Shown here: piece after piece, positions 7,862 to 17,400 of the stretch
Layout: every line of letters starts with the position of its first letter
Position numbering within the stretch: the stretch's first letter is position 1
Assembly: GCF_025567405.1 (NCBI RefSeq)
Contig: NZ_JAOQKJ010000008.1
Span: 124,001 to 188,000 of the forward strand
Reading direction: 5' to 3'
Source of the DNA: Suilimivivens aceti
Lineage (GTDB): Bacteria; Bacillota; Clostridia; Lachnospirales; Lachnospiraceae
DNA: 64,000 bases
Position numbers and translations under genes: made by a program
Notes under the pieces: model-generated
The model's input: only the letters and a program-made list of their open reading frames with translations
What the model was told of the DNA's origin: nothing
The model's database searches: none

Positions 7862-9007
7862 TTACATCAGCTTGCGGAACAGTGCTGTCAGATCTTCGAT
7901 GCTGGCATCCTTCGGGTTACCCGGTGCACACGCATCTGCATGAGCGGATTCTGCAAGGAACGGAAGATCCTCCTCCTTCAGTGCTTCCAGTTTAGCCGGA
8001 ATGCCTACATCCTCAGAAAGCCTGCGTACAGCATCAACTGCTGCCTTGCGGTAAGTCTCCTGATCCATCTGATCTACGCCTTCAACACCCATGGCACGGG
8101 CAATTTCACGATATTTTTCGCCAGTGCAGTCTGCATTGTACTCCATAACGATAGGAAGCATCATTGCACAGGCAACTCCATGAGGAGTATCATAAACAGC
8201 ACCCAAAGTATGAGCCATGGAATGTGCGATTCCAAGTCCTACATTGGAAAATCCCATACCTGCAATATACTGGCCAAGTGCCATACCTTCCCGTCCTTCT
8301 TTGGTATTGGCAACAGCGCCTCTTAAAGATCTTGAAATGATCTCGATTGCTTTCAGATGGAACATATCTGTCATTTCCCATGCTGCCTTTGTGGTATAAC
8401 CTTCAATCGCATGAGTCAGGGCATCCATACCGGTAGATGCCGTCAGTCCCTTAGGCATGGAAGCCATCATTTCCGGGTCTACAACTGCGATGATCGGCAT
8501 ATCATGAGGATCTACACAGACAAACTTACGCTTGCGCTCTACATCAGTAATAACATAGTTGATCGTAACCTCTGCTGCTGTACCTGCTGTGGTAGGAACT
8601 GCTATGATCGGGATGCAGGGCTTCTTTGTAGGTGCTACGCCCTCAAGGCTGCGTACATCTTCAAACTCCGGATTGGCAATGATGATACCGATCGCCTTGG
8701 AAGTATCCATGGAAGAGCCTCCGCCGATTGCAATAATATAGTCTGCGCCGGAAGCCTTAAAGGCTGCCACACCGTTCTTTACATTATCAATAGTAGGATT
8801 TGCCTTGATATCGGAATAGATCTCATAAGCCAGTCCTTCTTTTTCCAAAAGCTCTGTTACCTTTGCTGTCACTCCAAATTTGATCAGATCAGGGTCAGAA
8901 CACACAAACGCCTTCTGAAAAGCATGTGCCTTTGCCTCATTTGCAATCTCTGCGATTGCCCCTGCTCCATGATAAGAGGTCTGATTCAGCATAATTCTGT
9001 TTGCCAT
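7862..9007 (-). CDS. fucO: Lactaldehyde reductase / iron-containing alcohol dehydrogenase
   Basis: 381-residue group III iron-dependent alcohol dehydrogenase. It matches FucO closely along its length (start MANRIMLNQTSYHGAGAI, IAIGGGSSMDTSKAIGII, PTTAGTAAEVTINYVITD). The NAD-binding GGGS motif is present, and the metal ligands sit in GMDALTHAIEGY, AHSMAHTLGA and DTPHG. FucO reduces lactaldehyde to 1,2-propanediol during anaerobic fucose or rhamnose breakdown. No fucose genes are in the window, so a broader aldehyde or alcohol role cannot be excluded. It is monocistronic with a strong terminator. A TATAAT lies about 60 bases upstream of the start but without a good -35. Confidence 0.9.
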   Translation of the reverse strand: MANRIMLNQTSYHGAGAIAEIANEAKAHAFQKAFVCSDPDLIKFGVTAKVTELLEKEGLAYEIYSDIKANPTIDNVKNGVAAFKASGADYIIAIGGGSSMDTSKAIGIIIANPEFEDVRSLEGVAPTKKPCIPIIAVPTTAGTAAEVTINYVITDVERKRKFVCVDPHDMPIIAVVDPEMMASMPKGLTASTGMDALTHAIEGYTTKAAWEMTDMFHLKAIEIISRSLRGAVANTKEGREGMALGQYIAGMGFSNVGLGIAHSMAHTLGAVYDTPHGVACAMMLPIVMEYNADCTGEKYREIARAMGVEGVDQMDQETYRKAAVDAVRRLSEDVGIPAKLEALKEEDLPFLAESAHADACAPGNPKDASIEDLTALFRKLM

Positions 9008-9078
9008 AAGTAAAAAATCTCCTTTCTCTTCTCTGTGGTAAAATTATTACCTGCTGCTTCAATTATAATCGAAAATGC

Positions 9079-9097
9079 AGAGGAAAGGAAGTCCTCT
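9079..9097 (-). terminator. Weak hairpin after the AIM24-family gene
   Basis: AGAGGA pairs with TCCTCT immediately after the stop codon, followed by a short T stretch (GCATTTTCG). This is at best a weak terminator. Confidence 0.35.
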
Positions 9098-9784
9098 TTA
9101 ATTGGATGATCTTCCAGTCGGTATATAAGGAATGATCCTCTGTGCCAGTCCTGCTGCGCTCATGGTCTGCAGCCATACCTTCCCCGGTCCCTTCAATGTC
9201 GTAAGGAACAGTCCTTCCCCTCCAAACAGTACATTGGCAAAACCCTTTATCATTTCTGAAGAGTATTCCACGCTGGTTTCAAAAGCAGCTACATTGCCTG
9301 TATTGACCTTGATCACCTCTCCCGGTGCCAGTTCCCTTTCCACGATCGTCCCATCCAGTTCCAAAAATGCCAGACCCTGGCCGGAATACTTCTGAAGGAT
9401 AAAACCCTCACCACCGAAAAATCCCGCCTTTACACCGGTAACATATGCACTCACTGACACATTTTTTGTCGCACAGAGGAAAGCATTTTTCTGCGCAATG
9501 TATTCCTTTCCACTGCCTATCTCCAGCATCCTGATCTCTCCGGGAAAACTGGATGCCATGGTGATCTCTGCATTGTCATGCTGTGCCGCATAGGTTGCCA
9601 GAAAGAGGCTCTCTCCGGCAAACATCCTGCCAATACCGCCAAGCAGTCCGCCTTTCATATTGGTTTCCATGGAAAATCCTTCTGACATCCATATCATACC
9701 ACCTGACTGGGTATAAATTTCTTCTCCCCTGTCAAGAGTCAAGGTTACTGCTGGCATAGGGGTTCCAAATATTCTGTAATGCAT
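9098..9784 (-). CDS. TIGR00266 / AIM24-family protein
   Basis: 228-residue soluble protein of the TIGR00266/AIM24 family, a double-stranded beta-helix fold rich in glycine turns (MKGGLLGGIGRMFAGES, GFFGGEGFILQKYSGQG). The cellular role in bacteria is unknown. The start at 9784 follows AAAGGAG. It stands alone between fucO and a plus-strand gene, with a divergent intergenic region of about 250 bases (9785-10031) in which I see no further gene. Confidence 0.8.
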   Translation of the reverse strand: MHYRIFGTPMPAVTLTLDRGEEIYTQSGGMIWMSEGFSMETNMKGGLLGGIGRMFAGESLFLATYAAQHDNAEITMASSFPGEIRMLEIGSGKEYIAQKNAFLCATKNVSVSAYVTGVKAGFFGGEGFILQKYSGQGLAFLELDGTIVERELAPGEVIKVNTGNVAAFETSVEYSSEMIKGFANVLFGGEGLFLTTLKGPGKVWLQTMSAAGLAQRIIPYIPTGRSSN

Positions 9785-10031
9785 ACTCTTCTCCTTTTAC
9801 CTTCCTTCTTTTATTTTATTCCTTCCGGTGTCTTACGTGGGCAGCTTGCCTGACCATTCATACTGACAGTTACAGCATTTCCTCTATCCCGTACTTCTTT
9901 GCCATATTTCTCTTCCACATGCCGCCAGCTTCACATACTTCTATTTTTCTGCTATTCTGTAAGTAATGAAATGGTTATAAATGATTCTTTTTCTCAACAA
10001 CTGATTATCATGATTTAAAAGGAGTTTTCAA

Positions 10032-10421
10032 ATGTCATTTACTCAGGTTATTCTATTATATCATATAGAAAAAACAAAGGAAATGCAGATCCGCCAGCTC
10101 TGTAAGAGGCTTTTTATCACAGTAAAAACCGTGCAGCGAACCGATTATTCCCAGTCACTTGGCTATCTTGCCGGCATAGAAGGTTTTGCAAGAAAAAATG
10201 CAGTCTATCTTGGCAGGGAGCTTCCTGCTGAGATGCTTGTCTTCTCCGGCATGACCTCTGAGCAGATCGATCTGTTCCTTGCTGAGTACCGTAAAATGGG
10301 GATTTCTCCCATTGCCTGCAAAGCCGTTATCACACCCGTCAACATTTTCTGGGATGCAGGAAATCTTGCAGAAGAGCTGTTAAAGGAGCACCACCAGCTC
10401 CATAAAGATCCCGGTATCTGA
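10032..10421 (+). CDS. DUF3783 domain protein
   Basis: 129-residue protein. The C-terminal half matches DUF3783: MLVFSGMTSEQIDLFLAEYRKM, given in part, followed by CKAVITPVNIFWDAGNLAEEL, also given in part. The N-terminal half is lysine/arginine-rich with no recognised motif. The function is unknown. The start has AAAAGGAG seven bases upstream. It is followed by the plsC-like gene on the same strand, which has its own promoter. Confidence 0.7.
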   Translation: MSFTQVILLYHIEKTKEMQIRQLCKRLFITVKTVQRTDYSQSLGYLAGIEGFARKNAVYLGRELPAEMLVFSGMTSEQIDLFLAEYRKMGISPIACKAVITPVNIFWDAGNLAEELLKEHHQLHKDPGI

Positions 10422-10491
10422 AACAGACTGCATTCCCTTTCTGAGACACACTTCTTTATCCCCACACCATATCCGCGCTTTCAGTCGTTTC

Positions 10492-10520
10492 TTGAAAAGA
10501 AATGTCTGATATGGTATGAT
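10492..10520 (+). promoter_or_regulatory. Promoter of the PlsC-like gene
   Basis: -35 TTGAAA at 10492-10497, 17-bp spacer, -10 TATGAT at 10515-10520. GATATGGT in the spacer pairs with ACCATATC some 40 bases upstream, which may be an operator or the end of the preceding transcript. Confidence 0.55.
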
Positions 10521-10553
10521 TTTCCCAGTACTAAATTTGAGGGGTGAAGTTTT

Positions 10554-11264
10554 TTGATCAGAATATGTTATGTAGTTGGTATCTCATTACCATTCGTTAT
10601 TTATTATCTTATCCGCATCAGCTATGTAGAACAGCACGGAGATAAATACACAGAAACTGTCCGGTACCAGATTGCCCGCAATGCTATTTCCATCCTGAAA
10701 TTCAATGGTATGATCCGGACCGATGTTTACGGTCTTGAAAATCTGCCAAAAGACGGCGGCTACGTTATGTACCCCAATCATCAGGGCAAATACGACGTGC
10801 TTGGTATTATTTTCGCCCACGAAAAACCCTGCACCATGATGATCGATGACAAACGGGCCGATCTGCCGCTGACCAAGGAATTTGTTTCTTTATTAAAGGG
10901 GAGCCGCCTTGACAAGACTGACATGAGAAAACAGGTGAACACCGTTCTTCAGGTCGCTTCCGAGGTTGCTTCCGGCAGAAGATATATCGTTTTCCCGGAA
11001 GGCGGCTATGACCACAACAGAAACGAAGTCCATGATTTCCTGCCCGGAGCCTTCAAATGTGCCATGAAGGCCAGACGCCCCATTGTCCCTGTCGTTCTCA
11101 TTGATTCCTACAAGGTCTTCGGTGTCAACAGCTTAAAGCCGGTACGCACACAGGTTCACTTCCTGAAGCCCATGTACTATGAAGATTACAAGGATATGAC
11201 CTCAAAGGAGATTTCTGATCTGACAAGAAACCAGATCATTTCTGTGATCCAGAAGGCTAGCTGA
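10554..11264 (+). CDS. 1-acyl-sn-glycerol-3-phosphate acyltransferase (PlsC-like)
   Basis: 236-residue membrane-associated acyltransferase of phospholipid synthesis. It has an N-terminal hydrophobic segment (residues 1-20), the catalytic box NHQGKYD (variant of NHxxxxD) and the glycerophosphate-binding FPEGG. The family transfers an acyl chain to lysophosphatidic acid at the inner face of the membrane. Translation appears to start at TTG (10554), with GAGGGG seven bases upstream. The convergent glycerate kinase follows, separated by a hairpin. Confidence 0.85.
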   Translation: MIRICYVVGISLPFVIYYLIRISYVEQHGDKYTETVRYQIARNAISILKFNGMIRTDVYGLENLPKDGGYVMYPNHQGKYDVLGIIFAHEKPCTMMIDDKRADLPLTKEFVSLLKGSRLDKTDMRKQVNTVLQVASEVASGRRYIVFPEGGYDHNRNEVHDFLPGAFKCAMKARRPIVPVVLIDSYKVFGVNSLKPVRTQVHFLKPMYYEDYKDMTSKEISDLTRNQIISVIQKAS

Positions 11265-11291
11265 TCTTCCTGCCAGCCAGACATACTTTCT

Positions 11292-11336
11292 ACGGGGCAT
11301 TACAGATGTATTTCATCCCTCATGCCCCGTTCTATA
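11292..11336. terminator. Terminator between convergent plsC-like and glycerate kinase genes
   Basis: ACGGGGCAT and ATGCCCCGT form a long-loop hairpin between two converging genes, with short T stretches on both sides. It probably serves both, weakly. Confidence 0.5.
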
Positions 11337-11358
11337 AACTCTTAAGATAAATGTTGCT

Positions 11359-12462
11359 CTATCCCATCCACCGCTTAAAATAAGTATCTGCTGCAAGCTT
11401 CAGATAATACTGCCCCTTCTCCATAGATTCCTGAATGGAAATCCCTCTGGCAATTTCCACTGCAATTACACAATTTCTACAAAGTTCCTCTGCCGGTACT
11501 TTACAGATACCACAGAAAGAAACGATCTCCCTGTTACCGGCATGCTTCCTGATACCACTCAAAACCTTTCCCATAAGGCTCTGTTCATCCAGACATCCTT
11601 CCCCGGTTACAACCAGATCACAGTCTTTCACAAGCGCATCAAACTGACACAGCTCCAGCATACCTTCAATGCCGCTGACCGTCTTTGCTCTTAGAAATGC
11701 CGTACATCCATATCCGGCACCTCCTGCAGCCCCCGCTCCTGCCTCCGGCGGCATTGCCTGACAGTCACGCTCTATCACTTCTGCCACGTGGATCAGACCA
11801 GCATCCAGGACTGCAACCTCTTCCTTCGTTGCTCCCTTCTGTGGTGCATAAATATAGGCAGCTCCCAGAGGTCCATACAAGGGATTAGTCACATCACTCA
11901 TTACCGTAAATTCAGCCTCTCCGATCCGCTGATCCAGCCTCGAACATTCTATTTTCGATACCGCTGACAGCGTCCCTCCAGCCGGAACAAATGACCGTCC
12001 ATCTCTATCAAAGAAAGTAATTCCAAGCGCTGCTGCCATCCCACATCCGCAGTCTGTTGTGGCACTGCCTCCAAGACAAAGGAAAAACTTCCGACAGCCT
12101 TCATCCAGTGCCGCTCTTATCAGTTCTCCAAAGCCAAAGGTACTGGCCTCCAGTGCACGAAATCCGGTCTGCTTTGTCAGTCCGCTGCTTTCTGCAATTT
12201 CAAGGACAGCCGTTCCATCAGGAAGAATCCCATAGGCTGCCTCAATCAGTTTTCCTTCCGGGGAATGTACTGTCACTGTCTTCCTGCTTCCGCCCTTTGC
12301 CCGGAGAATACAGTCCATGCTTCCTTCTCCGCCATCTGCAATGGGAAGTCTGACAACCTCACACTTCAAATGTTCTTCTATGGATCCTGCCAGAATATCG
12401 GTTACTTCCTGCGATGTCATACTTCCTTTAAAACTGTCTGGAATCACAATCACTTTCTGCAT
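11359..12462 (-). CDS. Glycerate kinase
   Basis: 367-residue glycerate kinase of the GarK/GlxK family (PF02595): VIVIPDSFKGSMTSQEV at the N-terminus, RLPIADGGEGS, and FLCLGGSATTDCGCGMAAAL (20 residues shown). It phosphorylates D-glycerate with ATP to 2- or 3-phosphoglycerate, feeding glycolysis. The family's length is normal. The start ATG 12462 has AAAGGA about ten bases upstream. No glyoxylate or galactarate genes are near, so the source of glycerate is not indicated. Confidence 0.9.
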   Translation of the reverse strand: MQKVIVIPDSFKGSMTSQEVTDILAGSIEEHLKCEVVRLPIADGGEGSMDCILRAKGGSRKTVTVHSPEGKLIEAAYGILPDGTAVLEIAESSGLTKQTGFRALEASTFGFGELIRAALDEGCRKFFLCLGGSATTDCGCGMAAALGITFFDRDGRSFVPAGGTLSAVSKIECSRLDQRIGEAEFTVMSDVTNPLYGPLGAAYIYAPQKGATKEEVAVLDAGLIHVAEVIERDCQAMPPEAGAGAAGGAGYGCTAFLRAKTVSGIEGMLELCQFDALVKDCDLVVTGEGCLDEQSLMGKVLSGIRKHAGNREIVSFCGICKVPAEELCRNCVIAVEIARGISIQESMEKGQYYLKLAADTYFKRWMG

Positions 12463-12503
12463 AATAAAGTCATCCTTTCCTGCTCATAACTTCATCATAT
12501 CAT

Positions 12504-12851
12504 TCTCCGGGGCATCAGGCTATGTTTTCTTCCCATATGCCCCACCTCAGTCATTTTTACGTTCATTTCACTGCCTTTTGGGGTATCTGCATGCACTTTT
12601 CCTACTGATGCCCCGCTCTGCGAAGTTTTCGGGGCACCACAGCATATTTTCCTTTCTGGTGCCCCTGACCCAAAACCTTCCTCTGATCTCAATGTTTCCG
12701 GGGCACCACAGCAGATTTTCCTTCCTGATACCCCTGAACTCCGAAAACACTCCCGGTGGTCCTGAACTCCGAAAACACATCTGGTGCCCCTGACCTCCGA
12801 AAACACACTTGGTGCCCCTGACCTCCGGAAATATCTTCCGATTCCGGCACC
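12504..12851. repeat. Array of imperfect hairpin repeats
   Basis: Non-coding stretch between glycerate kinase and gltD. Four copies of a unit of about 43 bases opening with CGGGGCACCA-like and closing with TGGTGCCCC-like arms occur at about 12505-12548, 12577-12616, 12628-12668 and 12697-12736. After these come four direct repeats with a 28-base period starting at 12735, 12763, 12791 and 12819 (consensus TGACCTCCGAAAACAC plus TTGGTGCCCC). The arms of each long unit are complementary, so single-stranded forms would fold into hairpins. Long open frames cross it in several frames, as expected of repeats without stops; no ribosome site supports a gene. Confidence 0.7.
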
Positions 12852-12878
12852 TCTGCGACGTGCGCCGCAAGGCGCATC

Positions 12879-12914
12879 AAAAAAGGTGGCTCTGCTAAAA
12901 GGCAGAGCCACCTT
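12879..12914 (-). terminator. Terminator of gltBD
   Basis: Minus strand: AGGTGGCTCTGC / GCAGAGCCACCT with a six-base loop, followed by TTTTTTGA, about 15 bases past the gltD stop. Confidence 0.95.
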
Positions 12915-12927
12915 CACTTCCACACTC

Positions 12928-14421
12928 TTACTGCACGATCAGATTGGTATATCCCATCAGGCTTTCATCCACAGCCCTTGCTGCTTCCCTGCCCTCACGG
13001 ATTGCCCATACTACAAGGGACTGGCCTCTGTGCATATCCCCGGCTGTAAAGACATTCTTCACGCTGGTTTCATAGGCACCTGCGCCGGTCTTCACATTGC
13101 TTCTCTCATTGATATCTACATGGAACGCATCTGTTACATATTTCTGGCTTCCAAGGAACCCTGCCGCGATCAGCACGATCTCTGCGGGAAGAGTCTGCTC
13201 GGAGCCCGGCACCTCGCTCATCTTCATCCGTCCGCTTGCAGGATCCTTCTCCCAGGAAAGCTTCACGATCTTGACTGCCTTAAGGCTGCCGTTTTTATCC
13301 TTCACAAATTCCTTCACCGTAGACTCATAGATCCGGGGATCATGACCAAATACAGCGATAGCTTCCTCCTGGCCATAATCTGTCTTGCAGATCTTTGGCC
13401 ATTCCGGCCAGGGATTGCTGGCACTTCTGGTATCAGGAGCCTTTGGCATCATCTCGATCTGTGTTACGGACTTGCAGCCATGACGGATGCTGGTTCCCAC
13501 ACAGTCATTTCCGGTATCTCCACCGCCAATGATAACCACATTTTTGCCCTTGGTATCCACATATTTCCTGTCTTCAAAATCAGAATCCAGCAGGCTCTTC
13601 GTATTGGCCTTCAGGAAGTCTACTGCAAAGTAGATCCCCTTGGCATCCCTGCCCGGTACACTAATATCTCTCGGATTAGAAGCACCGCAGGCAAGTACGA
13701 CTCTGTCATACTCCTTCAAGAGCTTTTCTGCCTTAATATCCTTACCGACATCCACACCGGTTTTAAACACGATGCCTTCTGCCTCCATGACCTTGATCTT
13801 ACGGTCTACGATATGCTTCTCCAGCTTCATATTGGGGATTCCGTACATCAAAAGTCCACCAACCCTGTCAGAACGCTCATACACCGTTACGCTGTGGCCT
13901 CTTTTATTCAGCTGATCAGCAACAGCAAGTCCGGAAGGACCGCTTCCTACAACTGCTACCGTCTTTCCTGTCCGGACCTTGGGAGGCTTCGGATCGGCAT
14001 AGCCCTTTTCATAGGCATTCTCAATAATCGCATATTCATTTTCCTTCGTGGCAACCGGATCCCCGATCAGATTGCAGGTGCAGGCTGCTTCACAGAGCGC
14101 CGGGCACACACGGGAGGTAAACTCCGGAAAGCTGTTCGTCTTTTTCAGACGGTTATAAGCCTGCTGCCAGTTTCCGGTATAAACTAGGTCATTCCATTCC
14201 GGTACCAGATTGTGCAGGGGGCAGCCGCTTGTCATTCCGCAGATATTCATTCCTGCCTGACAGAAGGGCACACCGCAGTCCATACATCTTGCTCCCTGAA
14301 GCTGCTGCTTTTCTCTCGGGAGGTGCTCATGGAACTCATTAAAATTCTTAATCCTGTCCTTAGGCTTTACGTCCTTTGATACTTCTCTTTTATAATCCAT
14401 AAATCCTGTTGGTTTTCCCAT
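12928..14421 (-). CDS. gltD: Glutamate synthase small (beta) subunit
   Basis: 497-residue NADPH-dependent, FAD-containing beta subunit of glutamate synthase. It passes electrons to GltB for conversion of 2-oxoglutarate and glutamine to two glutamates. The N-terminal cysteines of two [4Fe-4S] clusters are present (RCMDCGVPFCQ, NICGMTSGCPLHN), then the FAD Rossmann motif VAVVGSGPSGLAVADQL and the NADPH-site GGGDTGNDC. The start ATG 14421 follows AAGGAGG. It begins 12 bases after the gltB stop and ends in a strong terminator, so gltB-gltD form a two-gene operon. Confidence 0.97.
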   Translation of the reverse strand: MGKPTGFMDYKREVSKDVKPKDRIKNFNEFHEHLPREKQQLQGARCMDCGVPFCQAGMNICGMTSGCPLHNLVPEWNDLVYTGNWQQAYNRLKKTNSFPEFTSRVCPALCEAACTCNLIGDPVATKENEYAIIENAYEKGYADPKPPKVRTGKTVAVVGSGPSGLAVADQLNKRGHSVTVYERSDRVGGLLMYGIPNMKLEKHIVDRKIKVMEAEGIVFKTGVDVGKDIKAEKLLKEYDRVVLACGASNPRDISVPGRDAKGIYFAVDFLKANTKSLLDSDFEDRKYVDTKGKNVVIIGGGDTGNDCVGTSIRHGCKSVTQIEMMPKAPDTRSASNPWPEWPKICKTDYGQEEAIAVFGHDPRIYESTVKEFVKDKNGSLKAVKIVKLSWEKDPASGRMKMSEVPGSEQTLPAEIVLIAAGFLGSQKYVTDAFHVDINERSNVKTGAGAYETSVKNVFTAGDMHRGQSLVVWAIREGREAARAVDESLMGYTNLIVQ

Positions 14422-14433
14422 CGTGACACCTCC

Positions 14434-17400
14434 TTATTTTGCTGCCCTGACTGCGTAGAATGCTTCGATCTGTGCCTGCTCTGCAGAAAGGCCCTTTTCC
14501 TCCATCTGTACGATGGTAGCCAGCATCTTTTCGTAGTCATGAGGGATGATCTTCTTGAACTTCGGCAGATAATCACTGAAATGATCCAGAATCATCTTAC
14601 CCTTTTCGGAATTGGTCAGAGCCACATGCTCCTTGATCATATCCTTCAGTTCAATAACATCATATTTGGAAGTTACTTCATAGGAAGATACCATTTCCTT
14701 GTTCAGGCGGATATACAGGTCATTTTCCTCATCCAGTACATAAGCCACACCGCCGCTCATACCTGCAGCAAAGTTCTTTCCTGTAGAGCCAAGGACTACC
14801 ACACGGCCTCCTGTCATATATTCACAGCCATGGTCACCCACGCCCTCTACAACAGCGATCGCACCGGAGTTTCTGACGCAGAAACGCTCACCAGCTACAC
14901 CATTGATAAAGGCTTTTCCACTGGTTGCACCATACAGTGCCACATTTCCGATAATGATATTTTCATCTGCTTTGAACCGGCTTCCCTTCGGTGGATATAC
15001 GATCAGCTTACCGCCGGATAAGCCCTTGCCAAAGTAGTCGTTGGAATCTCCCACAAGCTCAAGTGTCAGTCCCTTCGGGATAAAGGCACCAAAGCTCTGT
15101 CCGCCGGCACCGTTACACAATACACGGTAGGTATCCTCTGCCACCTGATCCCCAAGTCTTCTTGTGATCTCGGAACCAAGGATCGTACCAAAGGCTCTGT
15201 CCGTATTCTTGACATCTACCTCAATGCTTCTTCTTGCACCGGTTTCAATGGCCTTGTCAAGCTGCTTTAACAGTACCTTTTCGTCCATGGTATTTTCCAG
15301 CTTGAAATCGTAAACCTGCTTCGGATCAAAGGTAACCTTCTCCTTGCTGCCCACATAGGGATTCTCAAGGATCAGACTTAAATCTACCTGCTTCTGGCTC
15401 TTAGAAAGGTTATCCTTTACCTTCAGGAACTCGGTATGGCCGACCAGCTCATCCACAGTCCTTACACCAAGCTTTGCCATATATTCCCGCAGCTCCTCTG
15501 CGATAAAGTGCATGAAGTTGATCACATACTCCGGCTTTCCTCTGAAATTCTTACGAAGCTCCGGATTCTGGGTAGCCACACCCACAGGACATGTGTCCAG
15601 ATTGCAGACTCTCATCATGACACATCCCATGGTTACCAGGGGTGCTGTTGCAAAGCCGAATTCCTCTGCACCAAGGATCGCTGCGATAGCTACGTCACGG
15701 CCGCTCATCAGCTTACCGTCTGTCTCGATCCTTACCTTATTACGAAGTCCGTTCATAATCAGCGTCTGGTGTGTCTCTGCAAGTCCAAGCTCCCAGGGAA
15801 GTCCTGCATTGTGAATGGAGTTCCTCGGTGCCGCACCGGTACCACCGTCATAACCGGAGATCAGGATAACCTGCGCACCGGCCTTCGCAACACCGGCTGC
15901 AACAGTACCAACACCAGCTTCAGAAACCAGCTTGACACTGATCCTTGCCTGCTTGTTGGCATTCTTCAGATCATAAATCAGCTCTGCCAGATCCTCGATA
16001 GAATAAATATCGTGATGAGGCGGCGGGGAGATCAGACCTACGCCGGGTGTTGAATGTCTGGTCTTTGCGATCCAGGGATAAACCTTGCCTGCCGGCAGGT
16101 GTCCGCCTTCACCGGGCTTTGCTCCCTGTGCCATTTTGATCTGGATCTCATTGGCGCTTACCAGATATCTGCTGGTTACACCGAAACGTCCGCTGGCTAC
16201 CTGTTTGATGGCAGAGCATCTGTTCTTGCCATCAGACCCTGCAGAAAGTCTCTCCAGATCCTCACCACCTTCACCGGAATTGGAGCGTCCGTGAATGGTG
16301 TTCATTGCAATTGCCAGTGTCTCATGGGCTTCCTTGGAAATGGAACCATAGCTCATGGCTCCTGTCTTAAATCTGGTTACAATGGAATCCACACTTTCTA
16401 CTTCCTCGATCGGGATTCCTTTTTCCGGATAATTGAAATCCATCAGGCCACGCAGGTTCTTTACTGAATCCTCATCATTGACAAGGGCTGTATACTGCTT
16501 GAACATCTGATAATCACCACGCTTTGTGGATTCCTGCAGCATATGGATCGTTGCCGGATTGTACAGATGCTCGTCACCACCACTTCTCATCTTGTGATGT
16601 CCCACACTGTTCAATGTCAGGTCATTTGCAAGTCCCAGCGGGTCAAAAGCCTGTGAATGCAGTGCATCCACTTCCTTTTCAATATCCTTTAAGGTAATAC
16701 CACCCACACGGCATACCGTATGAGGGAAATATTTGTTAATAACATCCTTATCAATACCGATTGCTTCAAAGATCTGGGATCCTTCATAGGACTGGATCGT
16801 ACTGATTCCCATTTTGGAAGCGATTTTGACAATGCCATGTAAAATAGCGTTGTTGTAATCATCAACGGCTGCATAATAATCCTTGTCAAGCATATGGCTG
16901 TCGATCAGCTCGCGGATGGATTCCTGTGCAAGATAAGGATTGATCGCACAGGCACCATAACCAAGCAGGGTAGCAAAATCATGCACATCCCTGGGTTCTC
17001 CTGACTCCAGGATCAGCGCTACACTGGTCTTTTTCTTGGTTACGACCAGATGTCTGTTCAAAGCTGATACGGCAAGCAGAGACGGGATTGCCACGTGATT
17101 TTCATCTACGCCCCTGTCAGACAGGATCATGATGTTCACACCGTCCCTGTAAGCTCTGTCCACCTCTACGAACAGTCTGTCAATAGCACGCTCAAGGCTC
17201 GTATTCTTATAATAGGTGATCGGAATCACTTCTGCCTTAAAGCCTTCCTGATTTATATCCTTGATCTTCATCAGATCGGTATTGGTCAGGATCGGATTGC
17301 TTACCTGCATCACGTGGCAGTTCTTCGGGGTTTCCTCCAGGATATTGCCGTCGGTTCCCACGTAAACAGTTGTTGAAGTAACCACTTCCTCACGGATCGC

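Noticed and set aside
9830..9990. Short minus-strand frame ending in KKYGIEEML
   Set aside because: About 34 codons, no ribosome site or start at the beginning; could be a gene remnant but cannot be supported.
12735..12846. CRISPR-like array
   Set aside because: The 28-bp copies are adjacent without spacers and no cas gene is present; this is a tandem repeat.
12495..12923. Overlapping open frames of 60-140 codons on the minus strand
   Set aside because: They read through the repeat array and the gltD terminator, have no ribosome site and arise in several frames because the repeats lack stops.
12784..14187. Plus-strand open frame of about 470 codons
   Set aside because: It is antisense to gltD, a certain gene; the translation is rich in His, Cys and Ile without domains, as usual for shadow frames.
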